The notes beneath the pieces were generated by a model that did no database searches, had not been told where the DNA came from, and saw only the letters and a program-made list of their open reading frames with translations. The position numbers and the translations under genes are program-made. A DNA stretch of 64,000 bases from CAZJRB01 sp964547995 (GTDB lineage Bacteria > Planctomycetota > Planctomycetia > Pirellulales > Thermoguttaceae). The stretch is from assembly GCA_964547995.1 (NCBI GenBank), contig CAZJRB010000001.1:97804-161803 (forward strand), read 5' to 3'. Every line of letters starts with the position of its first letter. The stretch's first letter is position 1. Positions 33,466-42,387 of this stretch are shown here, piece after piece.

Positions 33466-35088
33466 TCACGGCTCCTCCGCTTTGATCGCAATCAGATGAC
33501 TCCGGGTGGAGACATAGAGCACTCCGTCGACGGCGACCGCGCCGCTGTAGACGCTGCCCACCATTGCGTTTTCGGCCAGCAGCTTCTTTTTCGGCGACAG
33601 TTCGAAGACGCACATGTCGCCGTCCTCGTCGCCGATGTAGATTTTGCCGTCGACGATCAATGGGGAGCCCCAGATCGAGGCCAGCGTGTCGTGCGTCCAG
33701 TGGACCTTGCCGGTCTTCGCGTCGAGGCAATGGATCAGCCCGGACAGGTCGGCGATCACCAGGATGTCGTCCTTGATGGCGGCCATGCCGAGCGTTCGGT
33801 GCATGATTTCCTCGAACTCGAACTCTCCGTCGGCGTTGGCGTCGTTTGTTGCGTATTCCCAGACGGCGGCGGAGTTGGGGTTCGGCTTGACCTTCTCGCC
33901 GGCGTCCTTGTCGACGGCACAAATCCGCCGCGGCGGGACCGGCTTGCCCTGCCGGTCGACGACGATCTCCCGGCTCACGTCGCCGCGCTTGGTGGGGTCG
34001 ATGCACCAGAGCCGGCCTTGGCCCTCGCCATACTCGGGGTCCTGGCCGGTGGCGATGAAGACTCGGTTGTTGTAGATAACGGGCGTGGCGATGATGTTGT
34101 TCCGGTCGCCGGTGCCGCCGCTCTTCCAGACCGACGTCTTGGGATTGCAGTCGAACTTCCAGAGCAGTTCCGGTTTGCCGTGGTCGGTCGGCTCGGCGCG
34201 GAAGCTGTAGAGCCAGCCGTCGCCGCCGGGAAAGATCGCCTGGGGCACGCCGCCGAGAGTAGCGGCGGCCGGTGATGCCCATTGGCCATGGAGGATGTTT
34301 CGCCCCGGCGAGTTGTCGGCCCAGATCAATTTACCCGTCTTCTTATTGAGCGCGATAAAGCTCGGTGCGTCGGGGGCGGGGATGTTCTTGTGCGATTCGT
34401 CGACGCCGTTGGAGGTACCCAGCAGCAGCAGGTCGCCGACCGCGGTGACCGAGCAAGCGGCCATGTTGTGCTGCACGACGCCGAGTTCACCCATCATATC
34501 GAACAGCCAGACGATGTCGGCCTCCTTATTGTCCGTGCTCGGCTCGGAAGTGTACGGCCCGTCGTTTTTGCCGTCGTAGAAGCCCATCGTGTCGAGGCAA
34601 GCGACCTCGCCGCGGTTGGTGACGATCCAGGCGCGATCGCCTTCGACGAGCGGTGCGCAGCAGATTCCCTGGTCGGGCCAATCGACGGCCCTGCCCGCGG
34701 CGAGCTTCTCGCGCGAGAGCTGCCACCCGAAGCGGCCGTCGCTTTGGCGGAAGCAGAGCAGGCAGCCGAGATCGACCTTGGCCGGATATCGCGGCAGGTA
34801 GCCGGCCCCGTTATTGGTTGCGCAGAAGATCTTCCCCGCCGAGATGACCGGCGTGCCGTAGGTGGTCGAGCCGAGCCTGGCAACCCACAGGATGTTCTCG
34901 GCCTCGTCGCCGATCCACCGCTCGGTACGGTGCTCGAACTTGCCGACGTTCCATTTGGCGGGGATCCCCTTGGCGTCGGACACGTTGTTGCGTGCAGGCG
35001 AGCCCCCCCATTGCGGCGAATCGGCGGCCTGAGCCAAAACCGCAGGAGCCAATGCGAGAATTGCCGAGAAGATCCGATGGTGTTTCAT
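33466..35088 (-). CDS. Secreted PQQ-binding-like beta-propeller protein
   Basis: A 540-residue protein. MKHHRIFSAILALAPAVLAQA is a signal peptide. The mature part is a beta-propeller with repeated blades of the type WxFDxxxG and IYVGDxDGxVYALD, for example GGDGWLYSFRAEP, DILVIADLSGLIHCLDAKTGK and KIYIGDEDGDMCVFEL. The similarity is to PQQ-dependent dehydrogenase or BamB-like blades; there is no clear quinoprotein catalytic set. The start avoids a longer frame that runs into repeat R3. Extracytoplasmic sugar/alcohol sensing or scaffold role is possible but unproven. Confidence 0.85.
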   Translation of the reverse strand: MKHHRIFSAILALAPAVLAQAADSPQWGGSPARNNVSDAKGIPAKWNVGKFEHRTERWIGDEAENILWVARLGSTTYGTPVISAGKIFCATNNGAGYLPRYPAKVDLGCLLCFRQSDGRFGWQLSREKLAAGRAVDWPDQGICCAPLVEGDRAWIVTNRGEVACLDTMGFYDGKNDGPYTSEPSTDNKEADIVWLFDMMGELGVVQHNMAACSVTAVGDLLLLGTSNGVDESHKNIPAPDAPSFIALNKKTGKLIWADNSPGRNILHGQWASPAAATLGGVPQAIFPGGDGWLYSFRAEPTDHGKPELLWKFDCNPKTSVWKSGGTGDRNNIIATPVIYNNRVFIATGQDPEYGEGQGRLWCIDPTKRGDVSREIVVDRQGKPVPPRRICAVDKDAGEKVKPNPNSAAVWEYATNDANADGEFEFEEIMHRTLGMAAIKDDILVIADLSGLIHCLDAKTGKVHWTHDTLASIWGSPLIVDGKIYIGDEDGDMCVFELSPKKKLLAENAMVGSVYSGAVAVDGVLYVSTRSHLIAIKAEEP

Positions 35089-35132
35089 GGTGTGATATCT
35101 CTTTTTGTTGTCCGGGGGGTGGTGCCGGGCTG

Positions 35133-35162
35133 GACCCCGGCACAGCAGTGCCGGGGCTTTTG
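35133..35162. repeat. R3 stem-loop repeat
   Basis: GACCCCGGCACAGCAGTGCCGGGGC followed by TTTTG; a CCACTGT array lies next to it (35187-35200). One of seven R3 copies in the window. Confidence 0.7.
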
Positions 35163-35200
35163 TCCTTGGCACCACGGTTCTTCCCACTGTCCACTGTCCG

Positions 35201-35593
35201 CTAGCCTTCAACAATCACCTCGTCCTTCGGGTCAAACGCCGGGATGACGACGATCAGGACGGTCATGGCGCCGATTGCCCGATGGCGGACGCCCGGGGGG
35301 ATCACGATGCACATCCCGGGCCTGATGGGCACGATCTCGTCGTCGAGTTGCATCTTGGCGTCCGATCCGCATTTAAGCACGTAGTAGGTCTCCGTAAGCC
35401 GCTGGTGATAATGGAGTTTGGCATCGGCGGCGATCTCGGTGCGATGGATCGATCCCGGGAAGGCGGGTTCGTCGGCCAGTGCCCTCCGGGATACCCCACA
35501 AGGGCAGGGTGCGCCCGCGATCCGGTCAAAATCGACGATTCGGTAGCGCTTGGGGGTTACGGTCATTGGGTAGGTATCCCGTACAGAGGCCAT
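35201..35593 (-). CDS. Cupin-domain protein
   Basis: About 130 residues with one cupin fold: metal-ligand histidines in KLHYHQRLTETYYVLKCG (H-x-H with a following E) and the second motif PGMCIVIPPGVRHRAIG. Small, no signal peptide. Possible starts are 35593 (MASVRDTYP) and 35566 (MTVTPKRYR). Single-domain cupins of this kind act as sugar or phenol isomerases/dioxygenases or as binding proteins; sequence does not decide. Confidence 0.82.
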   Translation of the reverse strand: MASVRDTYPMTVTPKRYRIVDFDRIAGAPCPCGVSRRALADEPAFPGSIHRTEIAADAKLHYHQRLTETYYVLKCGSDAKMQLDDEIVPIRPGMCIVIPPGVRHRAIGAMTVLIVVIPAFDPKDEVIVEG

Positions 35594-36187
35594 CTTAGCA
35601 AAGCTTTTCGGGCGGGGCCACTGTGCACCGGGGAGCGATGGGGAAACGGCCGGGACCTGGGTTGGGCCGTTAAGGAGGGAGAGCTTGGCGAGGTTTGTCG
35701 GTCGTGAGATTGGTACGGGGTATTGGCCGGGAGAAACCACCGGAAAAGTCGCTGCATCTTACCAACCCTCCGGATACGGAAATGTTTACGTATCCGTGGT
35801 TGTAAACCTTTTGGCGAAAATGACTTCCGAACGTTCAAGGGGGCTTCCTGGGGAGGCCGATACGGTATTTGACCCTTCGCGAATTGCGCGTGCTGTAACG
35901 GCACGCTCCAAGGGCGCGCCAGGGAACCGGATCGGGAATTTTTTATCGAGTCCAAAGGAAAGGCTCGACGGTCCTGGCGCAGTTCACCGTCCGAACTGAG
36001 GAGTAGGGACCCAGCTTCCCGCCTGACAATCGGCGACGACCAATGAGTCGGTTCTAACCCATGGGAGAACCCACCAGTGCCACGGAGGCGCTGCTCCATC
36101 CCCCGGGTGATCGCGGCGCTCCGGTCGGCGATTCAAGGATCGGGAAATGAACTGCCCCCCAGTTCACTGTAAAGGAGTTGTTGCTCA
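35594..36187. other. Long spacer upstream of the Cys-repeat gene
   Basis: About 590 bp with no defensible gene. It contains a self-complementary CCGGATACGGAAATG / TACGTATCCG stretch (35770-35800) and a conserved-looking GC-rich zone ending in a TTTTTTA run (35938). Some of it is presumably the promoter of the Cys-repeat gene. An open frame at 35685-35999 has no ribosome site and poor codon pattern. Confidence 0.5.
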
Positions 36188-36997
36188 ATGAGAGGCAAAA
36201 CCATTTTAGGAGCGCTCCTCGTGAGCGTAGTCCTGTGCAGCCAGGGGTTCGGACTGGACCTTCTGGACAATCTGCTCGGGGTGAAAGGTTGCGGCTGCTG
36301 CGACAACGCTTGCTGCGACAAGGCCTGCTGCGACAAGGCCTGCTGCGACAAGGCCTGCTGCGACAAGGCCTGCTGCGACAAGGCCTGCTGCGAGCCGGCC
36401 TGCTGCAAGAGGTGCGATCTGTTCGGCGGACTGCGAAACGCTTGCCGTGGCTGCTGCGACAAGGCATGCTGCGGCAAGGCCTGCTGCGAGCCCGCCTGCT
36501 GCGACGGTTGCGACGATGGCTGCTGCGGCAAGAAGCGTTGCCGCCGTGTACGTTGCTGCAAGCCCGCCTGCTGTGACAAGGCATGCTGCGACAAGGCATG
36601 CTGCGACAAGGCCTGCTGCGACAAGGCATGCTGCGATCCCGCTTGCTGCGACGATGCATGCGGTTCGTGCTGCAAGAAGCGTTGCTGCCGCGTCGGCCTG
36701 CTGGATTGCATCGACGGCCTGTTCAACTGCAACCGGTGCTGCAAGCCCGCGTGCTGCGACAATGCGTGCTGCGACAATGCGTGCTGCGATCCCGCGTGCT
36801 GCGACGATGCATGTGGTTCGTGCTGCAAGAAGCGTAGCCGCCGCGTACGTTGCTGCAAGTCGAAGTGCTGCGACGATGGCTGCTGCGGCGAGGCTGCGGA
36901 CGCTCCGGAAGCCGCTCCGGCTGACGAAGCCGCTCCGCTTCCGCCGGCCCCCAAGGCTAACGATGCCGAAGCACGGCGCCGTTCGGTCCTTCGCTAG
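36188..36997 (+). CDS. Secreted extreme cysteine-repeat protein (ACCDK pentads)
   Basis: A 269-residue protein. A signal peptide of ~22 residues (MRGKTILGALLVSVVLCSQG) precedes a mature region built from near-perfect pentads ACCDK and variants (ACCDN, ACCEP, ACCDP, ACCDD), interrupted by CGSCCKKRCCR-type and CDLFGGLRNACRG-type segments. Roughly a third of the repeat residues are Cys, always as CC pairs. The C-terminal ~40 residues are Ala/Pro/Glu-rich with no Cys. Ribosome site GTTGTTGCTC is weak, but the start and signal peptide are clear and an intrinsic terminator follows. Function unknown; metal binding or a cross-linked wall/stalk material is plausible. Confidence 0.85.
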   Translation: MRGKTILGALLVSVVLCSQGFGLDLLDNLLGVKGCGCCDNACCDKACCDKACCDKACCDKACCDKACCEPACCKRCDLFGGLRNACRGCCDKACCGKACCEPACCDGCDDGCCGKKRCRRVRCCKPACCDKACCDKACCDKACCDKACCDPACCDDACGSCCKKRCCRVGLLDCIDGLFNCNRCCKPACCDNACCDNACCDPACCDDACGSCCKKRSRRVRCCKSKCCDDGCCGEAADAPEAAPADEAAPLPPAPKANDAEARRRSVLR

Positions 36998-37027
36998 TGA
37001 GTCGAACATTCGACTAGATAAACAACG

Positions 37028-37074
37028 CAGGTCTGCCAGAGACTCGAATCTCCGGCAGACCTGTTCTTTTCTTG
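37028..37074 (+). terminator. Intrinsic terminator of the Cys-repeat gene
   Basis: CAGGTCTGCC pairs with GGCAGACCTG, followed by TTCTTTTCTT; it lies 31 bases after the stop codon. Confidence 0.85.
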
Positions 37075-37186
37075 TTGGGTGCAGGGTCCCCTGGACTGCG
37101 GGCCGTCCATCTGCCATGATTTCCGTAAGCTCCGGTCCGCACCCGAGGCCCGAATCATCAATCCCGAATCATCAATCCCAAATCTC

Positions 37187-38245
37187 ATGCCCCCTTGGCA
37201 CGACAGCCCGATGATGAAAGCCGCCCGGCGCGAGCCGGCCGGCCGCGTGCCCGTCTGGCTGATGCGCCAGGCCGGCCGCTACATGCCCGAGTATCGCAAG
37301 CTGCGGGAGAAGGTCGGCTTCCTCGAACTCTGCAAGCGACCCGATCTCTGCGCCGAGGTCATGCTCGCGACCGTCGAGCAGTTGGGCGTCGATGCGGCGA
37401 TCATCTTCTCCGACTTGTTGCTGATCCTCGAGTCGATGGGCCTTGAGCTGGAATTCAGCGGCGAGGGCCCTGTCCTGCACAACCCGATCCGCGAGCCGGG
37501 CGATGTGGATCGCCTCGCCGAGTTGGAAGACATGGACTCACTCGATTTCGTCCTGGAAACGGTCCGCCGGACGCGGGCCGGTCTGGGCGATGAGTTGCCG
37601 CTGATCGGATTTGCGGGCGCCCCGTTCACTTTGGCCGCCTACGCGATCGAAGGCGGCGGCAGCCGCGACTACCGGCGGGCCAAGGCGTTCGCCTACGGCG
37701 ATTTCGGGGCGTGGGACGCGCTGATGCAAAAACTCGCGCGCGCGGTCACCCTCTATCTGAACGCCCAAATCGACGCGGGGGCACAAATCGTCCAACTCTT
37801 CGACAGTTGGGCCGGTTGCCTGGGGCCGGACGACTACCGCCGCTTCGCGCTACCATACAGCCGTTCGATCATCGAGGCGATCGCGCCCGGCGTGCCGGTA
37901 ATCCACTTTGCGGCGGGCAATCCCGCGCTGCTGCCACTTATCCGCGAGGCCAGCTCGTCGGTGATCGGCGTGGACTGGCGCGTCCGGCTCGACGATGCTT
38001 GGTCGGTGATCGGCCACGACCGGGCAATCCAGGGAAACCTCGATCCGGCCGTGCTTCTGAGCAATCCGGCCGAAATCCGCCGCCGCGCGAAAGAGATTCT
38101 CGATCAGGCCGCCGACCGGCCGGGCCACATCTTCAACCTCGGCCACGGAGTCCTGCCGCAGACCCCGCCGGAAAACGCCGTCGCGCTGGTCGAGGCAGTC
38201 CATGAGTTGGGAGTTGAGAGTCCAGAGTCGAGAGTCCAGAGTTGA
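37187..38245 (+). CDS. hemE: Uroporphyrinogen decarboxylase
   Basis: Cytoplasmic enzyme of 352 residues of the tetrapyrrole pathway that decarboxylates the four acetate side chains of uroporphyrinogen III. The signature VPVWLMRQAGRYMPEYR is complete, AAIIFSDLLLILE and IGFAGAPFTLAAYAIEGGGS follow, and the FNLGHGVLP motif is near the C-terminus. Start at MPPWHDSPM because the longer frame is repeat DNA. The last ~13 residues (GVESPESRVQS) are encoded by a heptad array, a further case of a repeat-encoded tail. Confidence 0.94.
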   Translation: MPPWHDSPMMKAARREPAGRVPVWLMRQAGRYMPEYRKLREKVGFLELCKRPDLCAEVMLATVEQLGVDAAIIFSDLLLILESMGLELEFSGEGPVLHNPIREPGDVDRLAELEDMDSLDFVLETVRRTRAGLGDELPLIGFAGAPFTLAAYAIEGGGSRDYRRAKAFAYGDFGAWDALMQKLARAVTLYLNAQIDAGAQIVQLFDSWAGCLGPDDYRRFALPYSRSIIEAIAPGVPVIHFAAGNPALLPLIREASSSVIGVDWRVRLDDAWSVIGHDRAIQGNLDPAVLLSNPAEIRRRAKEILDQAADRPGHIFNLGHGVLPQTPPENAVALVEAVHELGVESPESRVQS

Positions 38246-38285
38246 GAGTTGAGAGCAAAAGCCCTGGCACTGCGTGCCAGGGTTC
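38206..38285. repeat. Heptad array followed by R3
   Basis: GTTGAGA and GTCCAGA units (38206-38252), then the R3 stem-loop AAAAGCCCTGGCACTGCGTG and its complement (38257-38285). It encodes the C-terminal tail and stop of HemE. Confidence 0.75.
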
Positions 38286-38305
38286 CCCCGTGCAAGCCAA
38301 TCCCG

Positions 38306-39082
38306 TCACAGCCCGACGCGGCGTCGCCAGACGAGCCGGTAGCCGGCCAGGCGGATCAGCCAGAAGGAACCGGTGACCAACGCAATTTGGGAACCGAGAA
38401 AGACGACGAGTTCCGGCCCCTCGTGGAACCCCAGCGCCGCAAAGATCCCGATGCCGGCCACTGCGGCAGCAAGGCCCAAGACAAACCATCGCGCCACCGG
38501 CCACCGCGCGCCCAGCGCGATCCACAGCGCCCCCAATGCGATCAACACGCCGCCGCCGATGATCGTTGCTCCGACAAACGGCTCCACCAGCACTTCGCCG
38601 AGGGCTTCGGTCGGGAAGTAGTGGAGCGTGCTCAGCAGGACCGCGACCGCGGTTGTCCAGGAGAACACTGATCGCAAGGAGAATTGCACCCACGGCCGAT
38701 CGACCTCGACGGTCAGGGGTACATCGTCGTCAAGTGTTCCGGCCAACTCGGCCCCGAACAATCGTGCTGCCATAAGCAACACGCTCAAGACGACCATCTG
38801 GATGATGCCGACGCAGCCCCAGAGAACGGCACCGTCCGCATCGCACAACAGCATTACCCACATCCATAGCAGGCCGGCGATGAATGCAATCACAAATCGC
38901 CACGGGGTCGCACGGCCGGCGAGCGCCGCCCACAGTGCCAGCAGGCTTCCGTGGCTGGGCGCCACGGCACACAACGCAACCATGACCGGATCCGAGCTAG
39001 GCTCAATCCACATGGCCACCGCTTCGCCCAGCACGACGAACGCGACCAACGATCCGAACAGTATCCAGCGTCGCGGTTTCAT
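38306..39082 (-). CDS. Membrane protein, unknown function
   Basis: A 258-residue protein with about seven hydrophobic segments (ILFGSLVAFVVLGEAVAMW, FVIAFIAGLLWMWVMLL, CVGIIQMVVLSVLLM, SWTTAVAVLLSTL, FVGATIIGGGVLIALGALW, FVLGLAAAVAGIGIFAAL, FLGSQIALVTGSFWLI). No charged active-site motif is visible. It may be a transporter, a scramblase or a signalling membrane protein; no family recognised. Convergent with hemE; divergent from the isochorismatase gene across repeat R7. Confidence 0.75.
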   Translation of the reverse strand: MKPRRWILFGSLVAFVVLGEAVAMWIEPSSDPVMVALCAVAPSHGSLLALWAALAGRATPWRFVIAFIAGLLWMWVMLLCDADGAVLWGCVGIIQMVVLSVLLMAARLFGAELAGTLDDDVPLTVEVDRPWVQFSLRSVFSWTTAVAVLLSTLHYFPTEALGEVLVEPFVGATIIGGGVLIALGALWIALGARWPVARWFVLGLAAAVAGIGIFAALGFHEGPELVVFLGSQIALVTGSFWLIRLAGYRLVWRRRVGL

Positions 39083-39139
39083 TCCGTGAGTCTACCTGCT
39101 GTACGGCATGCGGGCAACCTGCTACAATCAGGGGCCTGT

Positions 39140-39217
39140 TTAGCGGGCGGGCTTGCCCGCCGTTGATGTCGCGAAGTGTTCCCGTTAAGCAACGGCGGGC
39201 AAGCCCGCCCGCTAAAT
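39140..39217. repeat. Palindromic repeat R7
   Basis: Perfect 27-base arms: TTTAGCGGGCGGGCTTGCCC and on at 39140, and the exact complement at 39191-39217, around a 24-nt centre. It is positioned in the divergent promoter region of two genes. Confidence 0.85.
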
Positions 39218-39251
39218 TGCACAACAAGAAGAGTAACAGGGAGACAAAGTC

Positions 39252-40832
39252 ATGAGGCACACGATTCTCACGCCTGTACTGTTTGCCACGGTGCTGCTTG
39301 GATTGTTCAGCCAAGCGGCCGAGCCGGAGAAGCTCACGCTGCACACCCGCAGCCAGGCGCAAGGTGACGACGGGTTGAAGTTCACCTACAAGACCGTCCA
39401 GTGGGACCCGAAGAAGACGGCCGTTATCGTCTGCGACATGTGGGACAAGCACTGGTGCCGGGGGGCGACCGGACGGGTGGGGGAAATGGCGCCGCGGATG
39501 AACCGGTTTCTCGAAGACGCCCGACGCCGGGGTGTCCTGATCGTCCATGCCCCGAGCGCTTGCATGGGTGCCTACAAAGACCATCCCGCGCGAAAACGTG
39601 CCCAGGAAGCCCCCAAGGCCGAACTGCCCGATTTCCTGAAAGGTTGGAACCGGAAGCTCGACTCGGAGAAAGACGCCCCGTGGCCGATCGACCAATCGGA
39701 CGGCGGATGCGACACGCCCGGCGACAAATCGCATCGGGCGTGGAAGAGTCAGATCGACACCCTGAGAATCGACGGTGCGGATGCGATCAGCGATTCCGGC
39801 GTCGAAATCGGAAACCTCTTCCGCCAGCGCGGCATCGAGAACGTCATGCTCGTCGGCGTCCACACGAACATGTGCGTGATCGGGCGGCCGTTCGGACTGC
39901 GGAATATGGTCCGCTTCGGAATGAACACCGTGCTCGTGCGCGACCTGACCGATGCCATGTACAACCCGCAGAAGAGCCCGCACGTCAGCCACGTCCGCGG
40001 CACCGAGTTGGTGGTCGAGTACATCGAGCGGTACGTGTGTCCGACGATTACGAGCACGGACTTGCTCGGCGAGCCGGCGTTCCGGTTCAAGGAGGACAAG
40101 CGGCCGCACGTGGCGATCATCGTCAGCGACGACCATTACCACGGCGACAAGACGCTGCCGGTCTTCGCCGATCTGCTGCGAGACAAGTACGGTTGCTACT
40201 GCACGGTGCTGCACGGCGAGGGCACGCCGAACATCGCCGACACGGAGGAACTCGAAAAGGCCGACGTTGCCATACTCCTTATCCGGCGGCTGGCATTGCC
40301 GAAAGAGCAACTCGACCGGTTCCGCAAATTCCTGGATTCGGGCAAGCCGTTGGTGGCCCTGAGGACCGCAAGCCATGCATTCGATGTCAAGGGCAAGGCA
40401 AAGGAAGGTGAAGCAGAGTGGCGAACCTTCGACGCCGATGTGTTGGGGGGCAACTATCACGGCCACGGCTCGAACACCGCGGGTTCCGACATCGCCATCG
40501 TCACCGATAAGAAGGACCACCCGATCCTTACGGGCGTCGAACCGGCCAAGTGGCACAGCAAAGGCTCCCTCTACAACACGGCCCCGATCAACCAAGACGC
40601 CACGCTCCTGATGACCGGCTCCGCCGGCGGCAAGACCGAACCGGTCACGTGGATACGCAAGTACAAAGGCGGCCGGGTGTTTTACTCCTCGCTGGGGCAC
40701 CCGGATGATTTCAAGAGGGAGCCGTTCAGGACGATGCTGGTCAACGCGATCTTCTGGGCGATGGATAGGACGCCGGAAGAGAGCAGGGGAGCAGGAGAGC
40801 AGGAGAGCAGGGGAGCAGGTGATGGCCGGTGA
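39252..40832 (+). CDS. Secreted isochorismatase-like / ThuA-like two-domain protein
   Basis: A 526-residue protein. Residues 1-22 form a signal peptide. Residues ~40-265 are an isochorismatase-like cysteine hydrolase: KTAVIVCDMWDKHWC with the catalytic Asp and a nucleophilic Cys in VHTNMCVIGRPFGLR. Residues ~280-515 are a ThuA-like (trehalose utilization) class-I amidotransferase-like domain: VAIIVSDDHYHG, VALRTASHAF, GRVFYSSLGHPDDF. Both domains are common in secreted planctomycete proteins. The last ~20 residues (EESRGAGEQESRGAG) and stop are encoded by the tandem array that begins the next mobile element. Confidence 0.88.
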   Translation: MRHTILTPVLFATVLLGLFSQAAEPEKLTLHTRSQAQGDDGLKFTYKTVQWDPKKTAVIVCDMWDKHWCRGATGRVGEMAPRMNRFLEDARRRGVLIVHAPSACMGAYKDHPARKRAQEAPKAELPDFLKGWNRKLDSEKDAPWPIDQSDGGCDTPGDKSHRAWKSQIDTLRIDGADAISDSGVEIGNLFRQRGIENVMLVGVHTNMCVIGRPFGLRNMVRFGMNTVLVRDLTDAMYNPQKSPHVSHVRGTELVVEYIERYVCPTITSTDLLGEPAFRFKEDKRPHVAIIVSDDHYHGDKTLPVFADLLRDKYGCYCTVLHGEGTPNIADTEELEKADVAILLIRRLALPKEQLDRFRKFLDSGKPLVALRTASHAFDVKGKAKEGEAEWRTFDADVLGGNYHGHGSNTAGSDIAIVTDKKDHPILTGVEPAKWHSKGSLYNTAPINQDATLLMTGSAGGKTEPVTWIRKYKGGRVFYSSLGHPDDFKREPFRTMLVNAIFWAMDRTPEESRGAGEQESRGAGDGR

Positions 40833-41297
40833 CGGTAAGTTGATTCGGAAGCATACGGAACTGGAGGTGTACAAGAAGGGATTCTCGTTGGCGATGCGCG
40901 TCTTTGAAGTCACAAAGTCTTTCCCGAAGGAAGAACGATACTCATTGACGGATCAAGTGCGGCGCTCTTCACGTTCGGTGTGTGCGAATGTTGCGGAGGC
41001 GTGGCGCAAGCAACGCTACGAACGCTCGTTCGTCAGCAAGCTCAGCGATGCAGACGCCGAAGCGGCAGAGACGCAAGTATGGATTCAATTTGGCGTCGAA
41101 TGCGGATATCTCGACCGCGACTCGGCTGCGGAGTTGTATAAGGAGTATGATGCTATCTTGGGTAGGCTCGTACGGATGATGACGGATCCCGGCAAATGGA
41201 TACTGAAGTGAGCGGAAGAGCAGGAAAGCGGGAGAGCAGGGGGAAGCCTTCCCTTGTTTCTTCCCCTGCTCCCCTGCTCCCCTGCTCCCCTGCTCCC
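40779..41297. mobile_element. IVS-like element: four-helix gene between complementary arrays
   Basis: A GGGGAGCAGGAGAGCAGG-type array (40779-40820) and its complement CCCCTGCTCCCCTGCTCCCC (41262-41297) enclose a four-helix-bundle gene. The arms could pair to make a long stem with the gene in the loop. This is the architecture of 23S rRNA intervening sequences, here placed between two protein genes. It encodes the end of the upstream protein and the beginning of the downstream one. Confidence 0.6.
40822..41211 (+). CDS. Four-helix bundle protein (23S rRNA IVS-type)
   Basis: A 129-residue helical protein of the IVS/S23 family (TIGR02436-like). Helix pattern: LEVYKKGFSLAMRVFEVTKS, then LTDQVRRSSRSVCANVAEAW, RQ-YERSFVSKLSDADAEA, and LYKEYDAILGRLVRMM. 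The family is known from the ORFs inside 23S rRNA intervening sequences and from diversity-generating retroelement accessory proteins, with no agreed function. It overlaps the preceding stop by 11 bases and the next gene start by 16. It sits between complementary tandem arrays. Confidence 0.85.
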   Translation: MAGDGKLIRKHTELEVYKKGFSLAMRVFEVTKSFPKEERYSLTDQVRRSSRSVCANVAEAWRKQRYERSFVSKLSDADAEAAETQVWIQFGVECGYLDRDSAAELYKEYDAILGRLVRMMTDPGKWILK

Positions 41298-42362
41298 AGC
41301 CCAAGAATCGTCCAACTCACGCCGCCGGGGCGCGGGGCCATTGCTACCGTATTGATCGAAGGGCCGGGGGCCGTCGAGATGGTGGCAACTCACTTTCAGC
41401 CCAAGAGCGGGCAGCCGTTGAGCGAGTATTCCGGCCGCCAACTCGTCTTCGGGACCTTCGGCAGCGATCCCGGCGAGGAAATCGTTGTACGATGCCGGTC
41501 CCAGGAATCGGTTGAATTGCATTGCCATGGAGGCCACGCCGCCGTGGAAGCCATTGTGGAAACACTTGTCCAACAGGGCGGGCAGTCGACTGCCTGGCAA
41601 GACTGGGCCGCCGGGCAATATGAAGATCCGATCGCCGCCGCCGCACGGGTTGCCCTGGCCGAAGCCCGGACGGAGCGGACTGCCGCGATCCTGCTGGATC
41701 AGTATCAGGGGGCGCTGCGACGCGTACTCGGTGAAATCGAGCGGGAGTTGCAAGGAGCGAAGCCGCAAGCGGCCGTGAAGTTGATTGATGAGCTGCTGCA
41801 GCGCGCGGATCTCGGGTTGCACCTGAAAAAACCATGGCGGGTCGTCATCGGCGGGCGCCCGAACGTCGGCAAGAGCAGCCTTATGAACGCCCTGGTCGGA
41901 TACGAGCGGGTGATCATTCATCCGGCTTCGGGCACCACGCGCGATGCCGTTGCGGTCACCACGGCCATGGACGGCTGGCCGGTGGAACTCTGCGACACGG
42001 CGGGGCTTCGCAGCAGCGGCGATCCGCTGGAGGTTGCCGCAGTGGAACGGGCGAACCGGCAACTCGGCGAGGCCGACCTGGTCGTATTGGTTTTTGACGA
42101 ATCGCAGCCGTGGTCGGAAGCGGACGACGCACTGTTACGGGCATGGCCGGAAGCGCTGGTCGTTCACAACAAGAGCGATCTGGCGCCCGGCGGCGGGCGG
42201 CGACCGCCCGGCACGGCGACCAGCGCGCTTCGCGGCGAGGGAATCGAGACCTTGACCGCGGAGATCGTCCGGCGACTCGTCCCCCAACCGCTGCCACCCG
42301 GTGCAGCCGTGCCGTTTACCGAAGACCAGATCGAGCGGTTGCGGGTGATGAAACACAGTTAG
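41196..42362 (+). CDS. MnmE-like GTPase (degenerate paralogue)
   Basis: A 388-residue protein. N-terminal TPPGRGAIATVLIEG and VELHCHGG resemble the MnmE/TrmE formyl-tetrahydrofolate domain. The G domain is intact: G1 GRPNVGKSSLMN, switch SGTTRDAV, G3 DTAG, G4 NKSD. It lacks the C-terminal CIGK-type cysteine motif that MnmE needs for tRNA wobble-uridine modification and ends at LRVMKHS. The first ~30 residues (RAGKRESRGK...LLPCSPAPSP) are encoded by the IVS-like element's right arm. Function is probably not tRNA modification; it may be regulatory. Confidence 0.8.
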   Translation: MDTEVSGRAGKRESRGKPSLVSSPAPLLPCSPAPSPRIVQLTPPGRGAIATVLIEGPGAVEMVATHFQPKSGQPLSEYSGRQLVFGTFGSDPGEEIVVRCRSQESVELHCHGGHAAVEAIVETLVQQGGQSTAWQDWAAGQYEDPIAAAARVALAEARTERTAAILLDQYQGALRRVLGEIERELQGAKPQAAVKLIDELLQRADLGLHLKKPWRVVIGGRPNVGKSSLMNALVGYERVIIHPASGTTRDAVAVTTAMDGWPVELCDTAGLRSSGDPLEVAAVERANRQLGEADLVVLVFDESQPWSEADDALLRAWPEALVVHNKSDLAPGGGRRPPGTATSALRGEGIETLTAEIVRRLVPQPLPPGAAVPFTEDQIERLRVMKHS

Positions 42363-42387
42363 CCCACCACTCGCCGCCCACCACCCA

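Noticed and set aside
35685..35999. 104-codon frame upstream of the Cys-repeat gene
   Set aside because: No ribosome site and a composition like random GC-rich DNA.
36206..37117. 303-codon minus-strand frame over the Cys-repeat gene
   Set aside because: An alanine/valine-rich reading caused by the repeated DNA; the plus-strand frame has the signal peptide and terminator.
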